Assembly: GCF_947496075.1 (NCBI RefSeq)
Contig: NZ_CANMBJ010000004.1
Location: forward strand, 496,001-560,000
Length of the DNA stretch: 64,000 bases
Direction of reading: 5' to 3'
Origin: an uncultured Tateyamaria sp.
Lineage (GTDB): Bacteria > Pseudomonadota > Alphaproteobacteria > Rhodobacterales > Rhodobacteraceae
Positions 1 through 10,541 of this stretch are shown here, piece after piece (the first letter of the stretch is position 1; the number at the start of each line of letters is the position of its first letter). The position numbers and the translations under genes were made by a program. A model generated the notes under the pieces. That model saw only the letters and a list, made by a program, of their open reading frames with translations, was not told the origin of the DNA and ran no database searches.

Positions 1-3000
1 GAAATCCCCAGATTGCGCTCGCCAGAGGCCAAATGCCCCGTTGCTGGCCTGTCGGGTCAGAACGCGATTGATCGCCGTCGTGATCCGCTGGTCGACATCC
101 GCCAGACCCGCCGCTTGTGCCGTGCGCGGCAGGTAGAGTAGCGGCAGCGCTGCTGACGTGACCTGTTCCGTGCAGCCATAGGGGTAACGGTCAAGCTGCC
201 CGATGAGCCCAGGCATGTCGAAGCGGGCCAATGGCCCGGCTGCGAGCGTTGCCCGCGCGCTGTCCGGTCGGAGGTTGGCAAAGACATTGTCATCGAAGGT
301 CAGCGCCTCACCCGCTGCCAGTTCCAGACGCTGGGTGACGGCGATGGTTGGGTCGTTGGCCCGAACGCCAAGCGTGAGCGACTTTGTCAGGACTGTGCCA
401 TCGGGTGTGGTCAGCGCCACGTCGATGCTGTGATCTCCGACCTCTTGCGCGATGAGGGGCAGAGACACGCGGACGGTGCCGTTCTCGGTCAGGTCAATTG
501 TCGGTGGCGCAGCGCCAACCGAAACGCCACTGCCCGACACTTCCAAAGGCATCACACCGGATGTGCCTGCCGCATGCACAAATTCAAACTGCACGCGGCT
601 TTGGTCGCCGGGTGCAAGGAAGCGGGGCAAGGCCGCAGAGATCACCACCGGGTCACGGGCGATGACGTCTTTGGCGGCTTGCCCAACCCCGTCATTCGAC
701 CAGGCCACGGCCATCAGCCGGATCGTGCCATTGAAGTTGGGGCGCGGGATCGTCACCCGGGCTAAGCCGTTGCTATCGACAGGGACTGGACCGGAGAAGG
801 CGGCCATGACCGCCTCGGTCGGGGGTGGGCTTTGCCGCTGCATGCTGCTGCCTGCATCCCCACCAGACCGAACCATGCCCAGCGCGCCGCTTTGACCATC
901 GATCAGGCGACCGTAGACATCGCGCAAGTCAACGCCAAGACGGCGCTGGCCGAAATAGTGTCCCTGGGGGTCCGGTGCTTCGAAGCCCGTCAGGTTCAGG
1001 ATACCGACATCGACAGCAGCGAGGGTGACAAAGCCTTGAGCGCCTTCAAGACCATCAATGCGCACTGCCACCTCGGTCTGTCCTTCTTGGCCACTCACCT
1101 CTTCCGGGGCGTCGATGGACACAGTCAGTGCTTTGTCCTCTGGATCAATGGCGGCATGGGCCAGTCCGAGCACGCGGGCTGGGCCGGGATTACTGGACAG
1201 GCCAGTGCGCAAGACTGACGCGGTGACATAGGCGCCTGTGCCCCAACCTTCCGTCACCTCAAGCGGGATCACCGTTTCGCCCGCGTGCACAGGGATGGCC
1301 TGCCGCGAGATCACGCTGCCAGACAGGACGGATACAAGCGCCACGCCGTCGTGGGGCGGCACAATCCGCAGTTGCGCGGTATCGCCAACCCGATAGTTCT
1401 CGGCATCGAGTGACAGCGTTAGGCGATCCGGGGTCGCGCTGCTGTCTGCGGCACCATACCAGCCGGACGCGAATGCAACCGAGCTGGCTGTATAGGCCCC
1501 TTGCGTGCTTTCGACGACCAGCTCGTAATCGCCCCATTCGGTTGGTGTGCTGATCTGAACCGGTATATCGCCAAGAACCGCAGCCCCTTGAGAGACGCGG
1601 ATGCGTCGTGTGATCGGTTCCCAGTCCCAGTTGCCGTTCAGTTGGTACCATTGGTACCGTGTTTCGATCTTGTTGACTGTCCACTGCACCGGTAGGTCGG
1701 CGGGTGCATCCACTGCGATCACTTCGAAATCGGCGCTGCCGCCTTCGGGCAGGACATCGTCGAAAGCGGGCTTGATCCCGATCACCGTACCTTCAGGCGC
1801 GATGGGGCGGGTCAGGCTGCGCTCAACCGGGCGGCCGCCGCTGTCGGACACGCGGACAGTCGCCACGGCTTCGAGCAGCACGTCATCAGCTTCTACCTCC
1901 GGCCAAGGCAGGGACAGGTAGGACCGACCCTCCGCATCCGTGCGCCCGCCCTGCACGTAGCGACGTTGTGGAGAGAAAGCCGCGTCATGCCGACCAAACA
2001 GATATCCGGGATACGCCGCGAGCCCGGTGCGTTGCCGCACCTGAATATCGCCTTCGACCGCCAGATCTGCACCGGGCGCACCAAACAGGTATTGCGCGTC
2101 CACATCAACTATTGCGGGGGCATCAAGGCTGAGCGGTGCGTCGTCCGCCGTCAGTGTCACATCGATACGGTCGGGGATGAAATCCTCGACCAGCACGGTT
2201 TCGGTGGCGAGCGCGGGCGCCTTCAGATCGCCCTTCACCTCAATCCGCCACGTCCCGCGCGGCACCGTTGAACCAATCGGCAGCGATACGACGTGGCCAC
2301 CGCTTTGTCCGTTGGAACTCACCGTCCGGCTATATTCGACACCATCCGGGCGGCTGAGAATGACGGTCAGGGGCAAGCCGTCAATGGCACGTGCCGTGTC
2401 GTCACGCGCCAGCGCTGTCAGGTAGATGGTGGCGCCGGGGCGATAGGCGCCGCGATCCGTCGTCACAAACAAGTCAATCGGCGGCGCAGGCGGGCGTCCC
2501 TCAACTCCGCGATCAGACAGGTCAAAGGCCGGGTCTGTCAGCGGCAGGAACACGAAATCATCCGCTGTTTCGACCTGCACCATGGCCGGACGCGCAGATC
2601 CAAGCCCGCGGGTCAAGCCAGCATCAAATCGCACGAACCCCTCGGTATCTGTCTGCGCCTCACCCAGCACGGCATTTGCCTGAGAAATCAGCCGCACGGT
2701 TGCCCCATCCACGGCACCCGCATCGCTGAGCGCGCGGACCGAAGCCGTCAGCCCATCATTCCCCTGCCACGTGCTCAGCCCCAGATCGGACAGCACAAAC
2801 CACTGCGTCGCGGCCACAACGTCATAGCCATCACGCCCCTGTTCGCGTGCGGACAGGACATAGACGCCGGGAGGCTGGTCGCCCAACGCCTCCTCCAGAG
2901 GAAGGCGCGTGCGCATTTCGGTATTGAGGTCATTCTGCACCTCGCCCGTGCCGCGCCAAATCTCTCGCGCAATGTCAGAATTAAACTGCTCGACCTGCCA

Positions 3001-4251
3001 TCGCGACAGCGGGCGGCCAAAGAAATCGCGGCGCAGGGATTGGATAAGGTTGCGGTCACTGACCCGGCTCAGCACGAGATCAACCTCGTTCACATTCACC
3101 GTCTCGATTGGGATGCTTGCCCCGGCCCCACGCGCCAGAACGTAACCCCGCCCCGGAAAGCGAACGACCGGCGTGCGGTCGCGAACATAGAGATTAAGCG
3201 ACACGTCCTTGGCCAGCACCTCTCCGCTTTCGGCTGGAAGGCCGGAGCGGAATGTGACGCTATACCGCTCTCCGTGCCGCACCCCGTCGATGCACAGGTC
3301 GCGTCCATCTGCGGCAACGACAAGGCCGGGTGTGGCCGTGCGCACGAACGGCTCGTAGTCCACGCCACCTTTTACCAAAGGTTCCGAGAAGGTGGCGCAG
3401 ATGCGCGGGGCGGCACTGTCATTGTCCACCTGATGTTCGACAACACGGAAACCGTATTTTGCGATAGCTTCATCCAACGCTCGGCCCACGTCATCGCGCG
3501 GCTGGATACTTTGGGCCAGGCGCAAAGCTCGGATCGTGTCGCGCCCCCGCCCGTTGAGTTCCAAGGCATCCGCAAGGGTTTGCAAGGCGCTGACCTGACT
3601 ACCCGGGGTGTCAGCACGCAAGTAGCCGTTCAAGGCTGCAGGCCCGGCAGCTTGCCGGGCGCTGCGACGCTGGCCTGACGGCACATCATCGCCTTGGCGC
3701 AGAGCGATGTAAGCGTAGCGTGTCCACAGGTCCGGCGCGTCCGTCAATGCAAGTGCCATTCCCGTCCAGCGCAGGGCTGCGGCCCTGTCCCCACGGTCCC
3801 ACGCGGCGCGGGAGGCCGTCAGCGACGCGTCCAACGCCTGACCCGACTGGGCAAAGCGCAAACCAATGTCAGAGGCCAATCCGCGCGCCTCATCAAAATC
3901 AGCCTCGGGTAAATCCAACGCAGCGGCACGGCGCGCAGCCGCTGTTTTCAGATCGTCAGATATGACAATCCGTCTGGCCGAGCGCGCACCGGCATAGGGC
4001 TGCTCTTCACTGATCTGGGCCTTGGGAAAACAAGCGTTTGACCGATCGTTGAACGTGAAGCCAATGCATGCATTATCCGCGCTGCAAGCCCGCGCGCAGG
4101 CATCAAAGGTTGTATCGAACAGAGATGTGCGATCCTCGCCAGGATAGTCGACATCCTGGGTCACGATATACCGATCATCCGGTATCGGACCCTGCCCCCA
4201 CGCCGCCGCTGCCCAAAGTAGTGCAACCAGTCCAACCAACGCGTGGCGCAT
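1..4251 (-). CDS. Alpha-2-macroglobulin family protein with PAN/Apple module (C-terminus outside window)
   Basis: Large periplasmic macroglobulin, read through 1,417 codons and still open at the window edge. Seen: an N-terminal signal peptide (MRHALVGLVALLWAAAAWG), then a cysteine-rich PAN/Apple-like segment around residues 35-75, then long beta-rich MG-type repeats. The motif YPYGCTEQ lies near the cut end, with the thioester CTEQ encoded at 163-174. In the family, CxEQ forms a reactive thioester that traps proteases; bacterial homologues act in envelope defence, often next to a pbpC-type penicillin-binding protein, which would lie outside this window. No lipobox is visible, so the protein is probably soluble in the periplasm. 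The first ATG after the upstream gap is used as start. The 461-residue plus-strand ORF inside it is a shadow. Confidence 0.93.
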   Translation of the reverse strand, partial: MRHALVGLVALLWAAAAWGQGPIPDDRYIVTQDVDYPGEDRTSLFDTTFDACARACSADNACIGFTFNDRSNACFPKAQISEEQPYAGARSARRIVISDDLKTAAARRAAALDLPEADFDEARGLASDIGLRFAQSGQALDASLTASRAAWDRGDRAAALRWTGMALALTDAPDLWTRYAYIALRQGDDVPSGQRRSARQAAGPAALNGYLRADTPGSQVSALQTLADALELNGRGRDTIRALRLAQSIQPRDDVGRALDEAIAKYGFRVVEHQVDNDSAAPRICATFSEPLVKGGVDYEPFVRTATPGLVVAADGRDLCIDGVRHGERYSVTFRSGLPAESGEVLAKDVSLNLYVRDRTPVVRFPGRGYVLARGAGASIPIETVNVNEVDLVLSRVSDRNLIQSLRRDFFGRPLSRWQVEQFNSDIAREIWRGTGEVQNDLNTEMRTRLPLEEALGDQPPGVYVLSAREQGRDGYDVVAATQWFVLSDLGLSTWQGNDGLTASVRALSDAGAVDGATVRLISQANAVLGEAQTDTEGFVRFDAGLTRGLGSARPAMVQVETADDFVFLPLTDPAFDLSDRGVEGRPPAPPIDLFVTTDRGAYRPGATIYLTALARDDTARAIDGLPLTVILSRPDGVEYSRTVSSNGQSGGHVVSLPIGSTVPRGTWRIEVKGDLKAPALATETVLVEDFIPDRIDVTLTADDAPLSLDAPAIVDVDAQYLFGAPGADLAVEGDIQVRQRTGLAAYPGYLFGRHDAAFSPQRRYVQGGRTDAEGRSYLSLPWPEVEADDVLLEAVATVRVSDSGGRPVERSLTRPIAPEGTVIGIKPAFDDVLPEGGSADFEVIAVDAPADLPVQWTVNKIETRYQWYQLNGNWDWEPITRRIRVSQGAAVLGDIPVQISTPTEWGDYELVVESTQGAYTASSVAFASGWYGAADSSATPDRLTLSLDAENYRVGDTAQLRIVPPHDGVALVSVLSGSVISRQAIPVHAGETVIPLEVTEGWGTGAYVTASVLRTGLSSNPGPARVLGLAHAAIDPEDKALTVSIDAPEEVSGQEGQTEVAVRIDGLEGAQGFVTLAAVDVGILNLTGFEAPDPQGHYFGQRRLGVDLRDVYGRLIDGQSGALGMVRSGGDAGSSMQRQSPPPTEAVMAAFSGPVPVDSNGLARVTIPRPNFNGTIRLMAVAWSNDGVGQAAKDVIARDPVVISAALPRFLAPGDQSRVQFEFVHAAGTSGVMPLEVSGSGVSVGAAPPTIDLTENGTVRVSLPLIAQEVGDHSIDVALTTPDGTVLTKSLTLGVRANDPTIAVTQRLELAAGEALTFDDNVFANLRPDSARATLAAGPLARFDMPGLIGQLDRYPYGCTEQVTSAALPLLYLPRTAQAAGLADVDQRITTAINRVLTRQASNGAFGLWRAQSGDF

Positions 4252-4396
4252 GATGCCGCTCCCAAAATCAATTTAAGAATGCCGTCAGTCTGGCACGCCC
4301 CATGCGAGCGGCGCAACGGGCCACCGAAGCGGTTAAGCGGTTCTTCACCGTCGGCGTGACATATGATGTGGGAATCTTGTGTGGCGGAGGACCGGT

Positions 4397-6577
4397 ATGA
4401 GTCTTGCAAACAAACTGGCAGAAGAGCGGCGCGGCCGTCTGGCCGCGGAACGTTTGCTTGAGCTGAAGGAAGCCGAACTGTCAGCCGCCAACCGCAAGCT
4501 GGGCAAACATGCCGCCGCCCTGCAGGGAGAAATAGTCGAAACCCGGGCCGAGGTGGCAACGGTCAAGACCGAGAATGAGCGCGTCAAAACCGAGCTTGGA
4601 CAGGCCAATCAGAAAGTCCAGATCGCCGAACGCCGCCTGTGGCATTCGGTACAGACGATCACCGATGGCTTTGCGTTCTTCAACTCCGACAACCAGATGA
4701 TCGCGGCCAACGCCAGCTACCTCGCGATCTTTGACAACATCGAAGCGATTCAACCCGGCGTGAACTACGTCACCATTCTGCAGGTGATGACGGACGAAGG
4801 TATCGTGAACACCGAAGGGATGGACGCCCAGGCATGGCGGCAGAAGATGCTGGACAGATGGATGCAACCCCAACCTGATCCGGTGACCGTCCGGCTGTGG
4901 AACAATCAGTATGTCAAACTGGTTGACCGGCGTGGGCAGGCCGGGGACATCGTTTCGCTTGGCCTCAACATCACCGAATCCGTACGCTACCAGCAGGAAC
5001 TCAAGACGGCCCGGGCAGAGGCGGAGGCCGCCAGCCGCGCCAAGTCGGCATTCCTTGCCAATATGAGCCATGAAATCCGAACGCCGATGAACGGTGTCGT
5101 GGGCATGGCAGAACTGTTGGCGGACACGGGGCTAAGTGAAGAACAACATCTCTATGTCGACACGATCAAGAACTCGGGCGAGGCGCTGCTTGTCATCATC
5201 AACGACGTTCTCGACTACTCCAAGATCGAGGCGCAGAAGCTGCAATTGCATCTTGAGCCCTTCGATCTTGAGCGCAGCATTCACGAGATCATCATGCTGC
5301 TTCAGCCCTCCGCACGTGACAAGGGTCTGACCCTTCTGCTGGATTACGACCTGTTCCTTCCGACCATGTATGTGGGTGATCCGGGACGTATCCGGCAGGT
5401 GCTGACCAACCTGATGGGCAATGCTGTCAAGTTTACCAGCGAAGGGCATGTATTGGTACGTGTCACTGGTGTTCCGGACCTGGACGCCGGCCATGCGGAT
5501 GTGACCATCGTGATCGAGGATACCGGCATCGGCATTCCAGAGGACAAGATCGATCACATCTTTGGCGAGTTCAATCAAGTCGAAAACGAACGCAATCGCC
5601 AGTTCGACGGCACAGGGCTTGGCCTTGCCATATCACAGCGACTTGTGTCGCTGATGGAGGGCGAGGTTTGGGTTAGTAGCGAGGAAGGGATCGGATCGGT
5701 CTTTGGTTTCCGCATTCCACTCAAGCTGAGCGAGGCAAAACTGCCAGAACATCCCCCGGTTCCGGAAGGGCTGCGGCGTGTGATGGTCGTTGACGACATT
5801 GAGGCCAACCGAACAATCCTTCAACGTCAGCTGGAGCAACTGGGTCTGGGCGTTGTGTGTTGCGCCTCAGGTGAAGAGGCGCTTGAGCAGTTGACCGACA
5901 TCGACCTGATCCTGACGGACCACAACATGCCTGACATGGACGGGCTTGAGCTGGCCGAGGCCGTGCGTGTGACGGGCGCGAACACGCCAATCCTGTTGCT
6001 GAGTTCAAACCCGAGCTTTGCCACCAACGACCCCGGTGCCGAGCATCTGCATGCCATCATGCAGAAACCAGTGCCCCGCGCTGACCTGTTTGCACGGCTT
6101 GAAAGCGTTGGCCCCGTAATTGGTGCGAATGGCACCTCTCCCAAGCCGGTCGAAACGCGACGGATGATTGTGTTGGCAGCCGAGGACAACAAGACCAATC
6201 AGCTCGTCTTTGGCAAAATGGTCAAGGATGCGGATATCGATCTGCATTTTGCGAACAATGGGATCGAAGCAGTCGAGATGTTCGAAAAGATTTCACCAGA
6301 CCTGATCTTCATGGACATCTCGATGCCCAAGATGGACGGCAAGGAAGCAACCGAAACGATCCGCGCGAAGGAGAAGGAGATCGGGGGCCACGTGCCCATC
6401 GTTGCGCTCACCGCGCATGCCATGGATGGTGACGACAAGGGGATTCTGGAGGCCGGTCTGGATCATTACCTGACCAAGCCCCTTCGCAAACCCGAAATCC
6501 ACGGCATGTTGCACGACATGTGCCCCGACGGCGTCACCCCGCCCTTTGGCGAAGTGCCTAAAGAAGGTGCCGCTTAG
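4397..6577 (+). CDS. Hybrid sensor histidine kinase with two receiver domains
   Basis: A 726-residue signalling kinase with no obvious membrane segment. Domains in order: coiled coil (about 5-80), PAS-like sensor (about 80-200), HisKA with phospho-acceptor His225 in [10 protein letters not shown], HATPase with N-box Asn342 and glycine boxes DTGIGIP and GTGLGLA, receiver 1 with Asp508, and receiver 2 with Asp640. This resembles ArcB/BarA-like kinases but lacks their transmembrane sensor and no Hpt domain is seen, so the phosphorelay partner must be encoded elsewhere. The ATG at 4397 was chosen over an upstream in-frame GTG because GGAGG lies 6 nt before it. The 3' end overlaps the convergent yaaA by 4 nt. 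The sensed signal is unknown. Confidence 0.92.
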   Translation: MSLANKLAEERRGRLAAERLLELKEAELSAANRKLGKHAAALQGEIVETRAEVATVKTENERVKTELGQANQKVQIAERRLWHSVQTITDGFAFFNSDNQMIAANASYLAIFDNIEAIQPGVNYVTILQVMTDEGIVNTEGMDAQAWRQKMLDRWMQPQPDPVTVRLWNNQYVKLVDRRGQAGDIVSLGLNITESVRYQQELKTARAEAEAASRAKSAFLANMSHEIRTPMNGVVGMAELLADTGLSEEQHLYVDTIKNSGEALLVIINDVLDYSKIEAQKLQLHLEPFDLERSIHEIIMLLQPSARDKGLTLLLDYDLFLPTMYVGDPGRIRQVLTNLMGNAVKFTSEGHVLVRVTGVPDLDAGHADVTIVIEDTGIGIPEDKIDHIFGEFNQVENERNRQFDGTGLGLAISQRLVSLMEGEVWVSSEEGIGSVFGFRIPLKLSEAKLPEHPPVPEGLRRVMVVDDIEANRTILQRQLEQLGLGVVCCASGEEALEQLTDIDLILTDHNMPDMDGLELAEAVRVTGANTPILLLSSNPSFATNDPGAEHLHAIMQKPVPRADLFARLESVGPVIGANGTSPKPVETRRMIVLAAEDNKTNQLVFGKMVKDADIDLHFANNGIEAVEMFEKISPDLIFMDISMPKMDGKEATETIRAKEKEIGGHVPIVALTAHAMDGDDKGILEAGLDHYLTKPLRKPEIHGMLHDMCPDGVTPPFGEVPKEGAA

Positions 6578-7347
6578 TTTTTGGGATAGGGTCGGACAAA
6601 CACCGGTTTGGCATCCGTAGACAGGTCCGGTTTGTATTCGTAGCCATCCGTATTGAAACTGCGCATCCCGTCCAGATCCGTGATTCTGTTCTGGATAATG
6701 TGCCGTGCCATGGCGCCCCGCGCGCGCTTGGCAAAGAAGCTGACGATCTTTGGTCCTTGCCCCTTGTCCTCCATGAACGCGGGCGTGATCAGCTGCAGCT
6801 TCAGCGCCTTTTCGGGCACGGCGCCAAAATACTCCTGGCTTGCGCAGTTCACGAGCATATCAGCGCCCGTCTGTTCGGCCTGCGAGTTCAGCGCCTTTGC
6901 CAGATCGGTCCGCCAGTAGTCGTATAGCGAGGCACCCCGGCGAGTCTTTAGCCGGCTGCCCATCTCCAAGCGGTAAGGCTGGATCGCATCCAATGGACGC
7001 AATAATCCATAAAGCCCCGAAAGAATGCGCAGATGGTCTTGGGCATAGGTCGTGTCATCCGCTGACAGTGACGCCGCATCCAGCCCCTGATACGTGTCCC
7101 CAGCAAAGGCGAGCATTGCGGGGCGGGTCGTTTCAGCACCCGGATCGTCGGCAAAGGCTTGAAACCGGTCGCGGTTCAAGCGGGCCAGATCATCACTCAG
7201 GTCCATCAGAGACTTGAGTTTGCCCAATGTCAGATTGCGTGCCGTCCGCGCCAAACGCACCGCGTCGTCCTGCATGGCTGGGGCCGTCGTCTGCACGTCC
7301 CGCTCTGCCCAATCCAGCCGTTTGGCCGGAGAAATCACCACCAGCAT
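6574..7347 (-). CDS. yaaA: Peroxide stress protein YaaA (DUF328/UPF0246)
   Basis: A 257-residue cytoplasmic protein that starts with MLVVISPAKRLDW, the hallmark N-terminus of the YaaA family, and keeps the family length. In Escherichia coli YaaA limits intracellular iron during hydrogen peroxide stress and is an OxyR target; later work reports a DNA-binding fold. That role is inferred here from family membership. It shares 4 nt with the convergent kinase gene and lies 30 nt downstream of recQ on the same strand, so co-transcription with recQ is possible. Confidence 0.9.
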   Translation of the reverse strand: MLVVISPAKRLDWAERDVQTTAPAMQDDAVRLARTARNLTLGKLKSLMDLSDDLARLNRDRFQAFADDPGAETTRPAMLAFAGDTYQGLDAASLSADDTTYAQDHLRILSGLYGLLRPLDAIQPYRLEMGSRLKTRRGASLYDYWRTDLAKALNSQAEQTGADMLVNCASQEYFGAVPEKALKLQLITPAFMEDKGQGPKIVSFFAKRARGAMARHIIQNRITDLDGMRSFNTDGYEYKPDLSTDAKPVFVRPYPKN

Positions 7348-7377
7348 CTCTGCCCCCTCATCTTTATTCTCGCTGAT

Positions 7378-9420
7378 CTAGCCCGCGGCCCGCAGCACGT
7401 CCAGAAACGCGGGACCAAAACGTTCCGCCTTGCGATCACCCAGCAAGCGCTCCAACCCGGCATCATCATCTGGACGCAGCTGCGCCACCTTGGCCAACTG
7501 AGAGGCCGAACAGCTCAGCGGTTTGTCCGTGCCATCCCTGCCACGCGCCAATTCCGCCTGCACCGCCAGCAATTGGTCATAGATCGTGCCGGCGGTATGC
7601 CCCGCCAGTTTGCGGCGCGACGGGTGCACGGCCTCGGCCCCTCCATTGATCACTTCAAGGAAGGCAGATCCAAACTTCTCCAGCTTCTTGGCCCCGACCC
7701 CGTTGACCTGCGCCATCTTGTCCAGGTCCGCGGGACGCCGTTCGGCCATTTCAATCAAGGTACGGTCGGGAAAGATAACGTAGGCGGGCACTTTGGCCGC
7801 CTCAGCGAGTGCGCGGCGCTTGGCCTTGAGCGCTGACAAGAGCGGCACGTCTTCCTCGGACACCATCGATTTTACCGCTGGCCGGCGGGCAGCAGCCGCC
7901 TTGATCGTGTCCTTGCGCAGGGTGATCTGCGCCTCATTCCGCAGGATTGGCAGGGCCGCATCCGTCATACGCAATGCACCATACCGATCCGGGTCGGGCC
8001 GCACCAGATCATGGCCCATCATCTGCCGGAACACCGCCTGCCATTGCGGTTTCGAGTATTCCTTGCCCACGCCATAGGTGGGCAGACTGTCATGGCCGCG
8101 CTGCCGGATCTTGTCGGTCTCAATCCCCAACAGGATGTCGATCAGATGCCCAGCGCCAAACCATTCCTCGGTGCGCAACATGGCCGACAATGCCTTGCGC
8201 ACCGCTATGGTGCCATCGAACACTTCAGCCGGCTGATCGCACAGATCGCATTTGCCACAGGTGACCTCAGCCTCACCAAAATATCCCAAAAGCGTCTTGC
8301 GCCGACATTCCAGCGCTTCGGCCAGTCCAAGCAGCGCATTCAGGCGGGCATGGTCCGCCATACGGCGTTCGGGTGGTGCCAGCCCTTCATCGATCTGGCT
8401 CCGGCGCAGCTTGATGTCGTCGGGACCAAACAGGGTCAGCGTCTCGGCAGGTGCACCGTCACGGCCTGCGCGCCCGATTTCCTGATAGTACGACTCGATA
8501 GATTTCGGCAGATCCGCATGAGCCACCCAACGGATATCGGGCTTGTCCACGCCCATGCCAAAAGCCACGGTGGCCGCAACGATCAATCCATCCTCTTGCT
8601 GGAAGCGGCGTTCGGCGATGCGCCGATCTTCCGCCTCCATCCCGCCGTGATAATGGATTGCAGCGTGACCCGCCTCGCGCAGCGCTTGGGCCAGCGTTTC
8701 GGTCTTGGCCCGCGTGCCGCAATAAACGATGCCAGACTGCCCTTTGCGGGCGGCGGCGAAATTCAGGATCTGCGCGCGCGGGCCATTCTTGGCCGCAAAT
8801 GCTAGATGGATGTTGGGCCGGTCAAAGCCGCGCAAGAAGGTACGCGGTTGCACGCCGTCAAACAGCTTCTCAATGATTTCGACCTGCGTTTCGGCGTCCG
8901 CCGTTGCGGTGAACGCAGCCAGCGGTACGTCCAAGGCCCGCCGCAATTCGCCAATACGGAGGTAGTCGGGGCGGAAATCGTGCCCCCACTGGCTGACGCA
9001 ATGGGCCTCGTCCACGGCAATCAGGTTGACGCCGATGCGGCGCAGCATCCCGATGGACGACCCTGCAGCCAGCCGTTCGGGCGCAATATAGAGCAGTTTC
9101 AACTCGCGCCGTTCCAGCGCCTCCCACACGGCGTCCGTCTCTTCCGGCGTGTTGCCCGAGGTCAGGGCCCCCGCCTGCACGCCTGCTTCCTGCAATGCGC
9201 GCACTTGGTCGCGCATCAGGGCAATGAGAGGTGAGATAACAACCGTTACGCCATCACGGATCAGCGCAGGCAATTGGAAACAAAGAGATTTGCCGCCGCC
9301 AGTCGGCATGATGGCCAAAGCGTTTTCGCCCATCGCTACGGCATCGACTATCTCTTCCTGCCCGGGGCGGAAGCCGTCGAACCCAAACACATCCCCTAGC
9401 AGCGTGGCAGCGCTGGCCAT
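7378..9420 (-). CDS. recQ: ATP-dependent DNA helicase RecQ
   Basis: A 680-residue superfamily 2 helicase. Seen: Walker A PTGGGKS at 39-45, the DEAH box in VDEAHCVSQWGHDFRPDY, the conserved QEIGRAGRDG motif VI, and a zinc-binding RQC cysteine set (CRRKTLLGYFGE then CGKCDLC). After a winged-helix region comes an HRDC domain, and a second HRDC-like stretch follows near the C-terminus. RecQ unwinds DNA 3' to 5' in recombination and replication-fork repair. The start at MASAATLLGD gives the usual RecQ N-terminus. The downstream neighbour yaaA is on the same strand. Confidence 0.96.
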   Translation of the reverse strand: MASAATLLGDVFGFDGFRPGQEEIVDAVAMGENALAIMPTGGGKSLCFQLPALIRDGVTVVISPLIALMRDQVRALQEAGVQAGALTSGNTPEETDAVWEALERRELKLLYIAPERLAAGSSIGMLRRIGVNLIAVDEAHCVSQWGHDFRPDYLRIGELRRALDVPLAAFTATADAETQVEIIEKLFDGVQPRTFLRGFDRPNIHLAFAAKNGPRAQILNFAAARKGQSGIVYCGTRAKTETLAQALREAGHAAIHYHGGMEAEDRRIAERRFQQEDGLIVAATVAFGMGVDKPDIRWVAHADLPKSIESYYQEIGRAGRDGAPAETLTLFGPDDIKLRRSQIDEGLAPPERRMADHARLNALLGLAEALECRRKTLLGYFGEAEVTCGKCDLCDQPAEVFDGTIAVRKALSAMLRTEEWFGAGHLIDILLGIETDKIRQRGHDSLPTYGVGKEYSKPQWQAVFRQMMGHDLVRPDPDRYGALRMTDAALPILRNEAQITLRKDTIKAAAARRPAVKSMVSEEDVPLLSALKAKRRALAEAAKVPAYVIFPDRTLIEMAERRPADLDKMAQVNGVGAKKLEKFGSAFLEVINGGAEAVHPSRRKLAGHTAGTIYDQLLAVQAELARGRDGTDKPLSCSASQLAKVAQLRPDDDAGLERLLGDRKAERFGPAFLDVLRAAG

Positions 9421-9499
9421 GTCCGAAACCCTGTCAAATTTTATGTAGTCTGCTCTTTGGATACAGACTCACATTTTAACGGGCCGTGAACAAGGGGGA

Positions 9500-9781
9500 T
9501 CAGAAGAAGATGGCCGGCAGGATGATGCTGCGCAGGGCGATCACGATGACAAAGGCCACAAGCGGCGCCAGGTCTAGCGGATGCGTGTCTGGCATGAACC
9601 TCCGGATTGGCTGGTAGATCGGCTCAAGCAGCCTGTTCAGCCCCGTCCAGATCTGCCCCACGATGGGCTGGTGCATGTTCAGCACCTGGAAATTGATCAG
9701 CCAGCTCATGATGATGTGGACGATCATGATCACATAAATGACGCTTAGAACCAGATCGAGCAGTTGATAGATCACCAGCAT
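9500..9781 (-). CDS. YggT family membrane protein
   Basis: A 93-residue protein with two hydrophobic segments (about 5-30 and 68-92) flanking a conserved LLEPIYQPIRRFMP-type segment, which defines the YggT family (PF02325). Family members are small inner-membrane proteins linked to osmotic tolerance and cell division in some bacteria; the molecular role is not settled. It has its own short upstream region (9782-9906) shared with the divergent thioesterase gene. Confidence 0.9.
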   Translation of the reverse strand: MLVIYQLLDLVLSVIYVIMIVHIIMSWLINFQVLNMHQPIVGQIWTGLNRLLEPIYQPIRRFMPDTHPLDLAPLVAFVIVIALRSIILPAIFF

Positions 9782-9906
9782 GGGCGGTTTCCTTCGTTAT
9801 TCCAGCCACAGACCTAGGCCGTACGCCCATGTGGCGCAAGGTCACGTGGAACACCCATTGAACTTTCGCTGCAACGCCGCAACTAGGTGGGCAAGGAGTT
9901 AAGCTC

Positions 9907-10473
9907 ATGTTTCCATTCGTTCGCCTTGCCAAAGAGATGGTCAAAGCCCGCCGCCAACTGCCGCTGGGATTGACCGACCTGCATGTGACACAGCACCGGG
10001 TGTGGCCCTGGGACCTTGATGGCTTCATGGAGCTGAACAATGGCCGTGCCCTGACGCTGTACGATCTGGGCCGCCTTGGCCTTGGCCAGCGTGCAGGCCT
10101 GATTGATGTGCTCAGGGCCAATCGCTGGGGACTGACCATGGCCGGGTCATCTGTGCGCTATCGCCGCCGCCTGCATGCCTTCCAGAAATTCGAGGTGCGC
10201 AGCCGCGCCGTGTGCTGGGACGACAAGTTCACCTACCTAGAACAATCCATGTGGAAACCGGATGGTGAATGCGCCAGCCATGTCCTGTACCGATCGGCCG
10301 TAACGGATAAGAATGGGATCGTACCGCCGCACAAGGTGCTGGAAGCGATGAACCAGGACCCAACCTCTCCCCCCATTCCCGGCTGGATCGCGGCCTGGAT
10401 CAAGGCCGAGGCACAGCGCCCATGGCCGCCAATGCAGGAAACTGACATCCCAAGCCTGAAGTCTGTCGCCTAA
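9907..10473 (+). CDS. Acyl-CoA thioesterase family protein (hotdog fold)
   Basis: A 188-residue protein of the 4HBT/THEM6-like type. Seen: an N-terminal helix, then VTQHRVWPWDLDGFMELNNGRALTLYDLGR, which matches the central hotdog-helix pattern with an Asp and the following LNNGR found in this group. A C-terminal proline-rich PPIPGWIAAWIKAE tail follows. Likely hydrolyses acyl thioesters; the substrate is unknown. An AGGAG element lies about 7-8 nt before the ATG. It stands alone and is divergent from the YggT gene. Confidence 0.8.
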   Translation: MFPFVRLAKEMVKARRQLPLGLTDLHVTQHRVWPWDLDGFMELNNGRALTLYDLGRLGLGQRAGLIDVLRANRWGLTMAGSSVRYRRRLHAFQKFEVRSRAVCWDDKFTYLEQSMWKPDGECASHVLYRSAVTDKNGIVPPHKVLEAMNQDPTSPPIPGWIAAWIKAEAQRPWPPMQETDIPSLKSVA

Positions 10474-10541
10474 ACCTTTTCTTGCCACATGCCCCTTGGC
10501 CTGCTTTGGTCGCCGCAACAAAAAGACGAGGGACTTGGGGC

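Noticed and set aside
2293-3678. 461-residue plus-strand ORF
   Set aside because: It runs antisense to the alpha-2-macroglobulin gene, whose motifs and signal peptide are clear; long antisense ORFs are common in high-GC DNA.
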